Assembly: GCA_016463385.1 (NCBI GenBank)
Contig: JAEMRL010000124.1
Coordinates: 1 to 6,940, forward strand
Direction of reading: 5' to 3'
DNA from: Thermoleophilia bacterium
GTDB taxonomy: Bacteria > Actinomycetota > Thermoleophilia > Miltoncostaeales > Miltoncostaeaceae
Length of the DNA stretch: 6,940 bases
Positions 5,838-6,940 of the stretch are shown piece by piece. The stretch's first letter is position 1. Each line of letters opens with the position of its first letter. The notes under the pieces are model-generated. The model was given only the letters and a program-made list of their open reading frames with translations, was not told the origin of the DNA and ran no database searches. The translations under genes and the position numbers were made by a program.

Positions 5838-6587
5838 ATGATCGACTACGGGCAGTTCTGCACGGTCGCGCGGGGAGCCGAGGTGATCGGGCAGCGATGG
5901 ACGCCCCTGGTCGTGCGCGAGCTCCTGTGCGGCAGCACCCGCTTCAACGACATCCACCGCGGCGTTCCGCGCATCTCCCGCTCGCTCCTGGCGGACCGGC
6001 TGCGCACGCTCGAGGAGGTGGGCGTGGTGCGTCGCGTGAGAAGCGGGTCGGGCGTCGAGTACCACCTGACGAGCGCCGGCGAGGAGCTCCGGCCGATCGT
6101 GATGGCCCTGGGTCACTGGGGCGCGCGGTGGATCGGCAGCCGCCTGAAGCGCGATCAGCTCGACGCCGGCTTCCTGATGTGGGACATCCGCCGCTTCATG
6201 AACGTGGACGAGTGCCCGGAGGGGCGCTGCATCGTGATCCACTTCCGGCTCACGGACGCCCCCCAGGGCGAGCGGGTCTGGTGGCTGGTCGTCAGCGGCG
6301 GCGAGGTCGATCTGTGCCGCGAGGATCCCGGTCAGGACGTGACGCTGGTCGTCGAATCGACGGTGCGGACGTTGACCGAGATCTGGACGGGCGACCGCCG
6401 GCACGAGGATGCGGTCAAGGCCCGGGCGGTCCGGGTCGTCGGGGTGCCGTCGGACGCGGACGACCTCTGGCGATGGCTCGGCCGCAGCGCGTTCGCCGAG
6501 ACCCGGGCCGGGCGCCCGCGCGCCGGGGTGCGCGGGCGCCGCGACGCCGCCGAGGGGGGCGCGATCCCCCGCGCGCAGGACGGCTGA
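5838..6587 (+). CDS. HxlR-family regulator with C-terminal SCP2-like domain
   Basis: The predicted 249-residue protein has two parts. Residues about 1-102 form a HxlR winged helix-turn-helix, with the family signature C-T-V-A-x4-VIGQRWTPLVVRELL (8-30), STRFNDIHRGVPRISRSLLADRL (33-55, recognition helix) and the wing LEEVGVVRRV to EYHLTSAG. Cys8 sits at the conserved N-terminal cysteine position that senses thiol stress in some relatives. Residues about 108-218 resemble an SCP2 sterol-carrier-like fold (MWDIRRFMNVDE, ending in DDLWRWLGRSAFAE), which could bind a hydrophobic ligand. Plain HxlR proteins are about 100-130 residues, so this is a fused two-domain form. The tail (about 223-249) is Arg/Ala/Gly-rich and looks disordered. 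The ATG is chosen because it begins the conserved HxlR motif and follows a well-spaced -10 box. The gene likely controls the divergent methyltransferase and itself. The wHTH call is firm; the SCP2 call is moderate. Confidence 0.88.
   Translation: MIDYGQFCTVARGAEVIGQRWTPLVVRELLCGSTRFNDIHRGVPRISRSLLADRLRTLEEVGVVRRVRSGSGVEYHLTSAGEELRPIVMALGHWGARWIGSRLKRDQLDAGFLMWDIRRFMNVDECPEGRCIVIHFRLTDAPQGERVWWLVVSGGEVDLCREDPGQDVTLVVESTVRTLTEIWTGDRRHEDAVKARAVRVVGVPSDADDLWRWLGRSAFAETRAGRPRAGVRGRRDAAEGGAIPRAQDG
6511..6540. repeat. GC-rich inverted repeat inside the 3' end of the HxlR-type gene
   Basis: GGCGCCCGCGC (6511-6521) and GCGCGGGCGCC (6530-6540) form a perfect 11-bp repeat with an 8-nt spacer. A smaller repeat of five G (6555-6559) and five C (6566-6570) follows. 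Both fall in the codons of the low-complexity Arg-rich tail. They could fold in the mRNA or simply reflect extreme G+C. Confidence 0.4.
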
Positions 6588-6623
6588 GGGCGGCAGGCCC
6601 CGACGCGGTGCGCTCCTGAACGA

Positions 6624-6651
6624 CGAAAGCCCCCGTTTCCGGGGGCTTTCG
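6624..6651. terminator. Strong bidirectional terminator between HxlR-type gene and tRNA
   Basis: CGAAAGCCCCCG (6624-6635) and CGGGGGCTTTCG (6640-6651) make a perfect 12-bp stem with a TTTC loop. It lies 36 bp after the regulator stop and 6 bp from the 3' end of the convergent tRNA gene. The A and T runs within the stem give a short U-run in the RNA on both strands, so it can terminate either transcript. Confidence 0.85.
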
Positions 6652-6657
6652 CGTGAG

Positions 6658-6731
6658 AGCGGATGATGGGACTCGAACCCACGACCTTCTGCATGGCAAG
6701 CAGACGCTCTAGCCAACTGAGCTACATCCGC
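6658..6731 (-). tRNA. tRNA-Gly (anticodon GCC)
   Basis: The minus strand folds into a complete cloverleaf of 74 nt. The acceptor stem GCGGATG/CATCCGC pairs perfectly. A D-arm with GTAGCTCAGTTGG is followed by the anticodon stem TCTGC/GCAGA around the loop TTGCCAT, giving anticodon GCC for GGC and GGU glycine codons. The T-arm is GTGGG-TTCGAGT-CCCAT. The discriminator base is U73, the normal identity base of bacterial tRNA-Gly. The 3' CCA is not encoded (TCTC follows), so it must be added after transcription. A strong terminator lies directly downstream. Confidence 0.96.
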
Positions 6732-6742
6732 GCGGGAGCAGC

Positions 6743-6772
6743 AATATAGCGAGCCGCGAAAACGCGTGTCGT
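6743..6772 (-). promoter_or_regulatory. Promoter of the tRNA-Gly gene
   Basis: The minus strand reads TATATT (6748-6743) as a -10 box, 11 nt before the tRNA 5' end. ACGACA (6772-6767) lies 18 bp upstream as a -35 box with four of six consensus bases. This is the most AT-rich stretch of the window, and its position fits a strong housekeeping-type tRNA promoter. Confidence 0.6.
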
Positions 6773-6776
6773 GCGC

Positions 6777-6805
6777 TTCCGGTCCGACCCGCGAACCCGT
6801 ACTGT
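6777..6805 (+). promoter_or_regulatory. Possible promoter of the terminal partial gene
   Basis: TACTGT (6800-6805) matches the TANNNT -10 pattern, with a poor -35 candidate TTCCGG (6777-6782) 17 bp upstream. Transcription would start near 6812, a few bases before an ATG at 6815. It is divergent from the tRNA promoter. Confidence 0.4.
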
Positions 6806-6814
6806 TGCAGGGGA

Positions 6815-6841
6815 ATGCGGCCCGCGACCGAGCCTGGATGA
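6815..6841 (+). CDS. Possible 8-codon leader mini-ORF
   Basis: An ATG at 6815 starts a peptide of eight residues (MRPATEPG) whose TGA at 6839-6841 overlaps the ATG of the next frame as ATGA. With the proposed -10 box at 6800-6805, this ATG would lie almost at the mRNA 5' end, so it could be a leaderless mini-ORF that feeds ribosomes to the downstream gene. It may also be meaningless. Confidence 0.2.
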   Translation: MRPATEPG

Positions 6842-6940
6842 CCGAGGTGCAGGCGGCGACGAGCCGCTACACCGATGCGGGCGGCCGCATCCCTCTCGCC
6901 CCGCATTCGCCGCCGACCATCGTGCGCGCGCGCTGGCTCC
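6838..6940 (+). CDS. Unrecognised protein, 5' end only (partial)
   Basis: From the ATG at 6838 the frame stays open to the window edge, giving 34 residues that begin MTEVQAATSRYTDAGGR. Third codon positions are G or C in about nine of ten codons, and the other two frames are clearly worse, so coding is likely. No signal peptide, membrane segment or family motif is visible in this fragment, and I do not recognise it. It lies divergent from the tRNA-Gly gene, downstream of a possible TANNNT promoter. The true start could differ, since no good Shine-Dalgarno sequence precedes this ATG. Confidence 0.5.
   Translation, partial: MTEVQAATSRYTDAGGRIPLAPHSPPTIVRARWL

Noticed and set aside
5718..6716. 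Upstream extension of the methyltransferase frame on the - strand, antisense to the HxlR-type gene and into the tRNA
   Set aside because: The extension has no recognisable domain, crosses a tRNA and a terminator, and the ATG at 5717 has a good ribosome binding site.
6658..6731. tRNA-Gly as an integration (att) site for a mobile element
   Set aside because: No integrase gene and no repeat of the tRNA 3' end is present in the window; a terminator directly follows the tRNA.
6709..6906. Short - strand frame overlapping the tRNA promoter and 5' end
   Set aside because: It runs through the tRNA and its promoter, and its codon pattern is poorer than that of the + strand frame starting at 6838.

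Overview
The window is about 70% or more G+C, and its real genes carry almost only G or C at third codon positions. Together with the TANNNT-type leaderless promoters and the gene families present, this suggests a high-GC Actinomycetota chromosome. A lineage such as Thermoleophilia is possible but cannot be settled from this sequence. I see no insertion sequence, phage gene, CRISPR array or rRNA. This looks like ordinary chromosomal accessory and regulatory gene space.

Layout. A thioredoxin-like lipoprotein gene (22-549, +), probably the last gene of an upstream operon, converges on a large MMPL/RND-type membrane transporter gene (639-2834, -); a 12-bp hairpin terminator separates them. Upstream of the transporter, across a 198-bp regulatory gap, lies a divergent two-component system: a DesK/NarL-type histidine kinase (3033-4178, +) and its LuxR-type response regulator (4175-4831, +), joined by an ATGA overlap. 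Next come a class I SAM-dependent methyltransferase (4848-5717, -) and a divergent HxlR-family regulator with a C-terminal SCP2-like domain (5838-6587, +), separated by 120 bp that contain a clear palindrome. A perfect 12-bp terminator separates the regulator from a convergent tRNA-Gly(GCC) gene (6658-6731, -). The window ends in the first 34 codons of an unrecognised gene on the + strand (6838 onward).

How the genes may work together. The kinase/regulator pair is the natural candidate to control the divergent MMPL exporter. The HxlR-SCP2 protein is the natural candidate to control the divergent methyltransferase and itself through the palindrome at 5789-5804, perhaps in response to a small hydrophobic ligand. 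Both are inferences from gene arrangement. Two of the divergent genes (kinase and HxlR regulator) have a TANNNT -10 box placed exactly 6 nt before the start codon, which implies leaderless mRNAs. I found no strong evidence of a previously undescribed system; the best leads are the regulatory architecture and the ligand-domain regulator paired with a methyltransferase.
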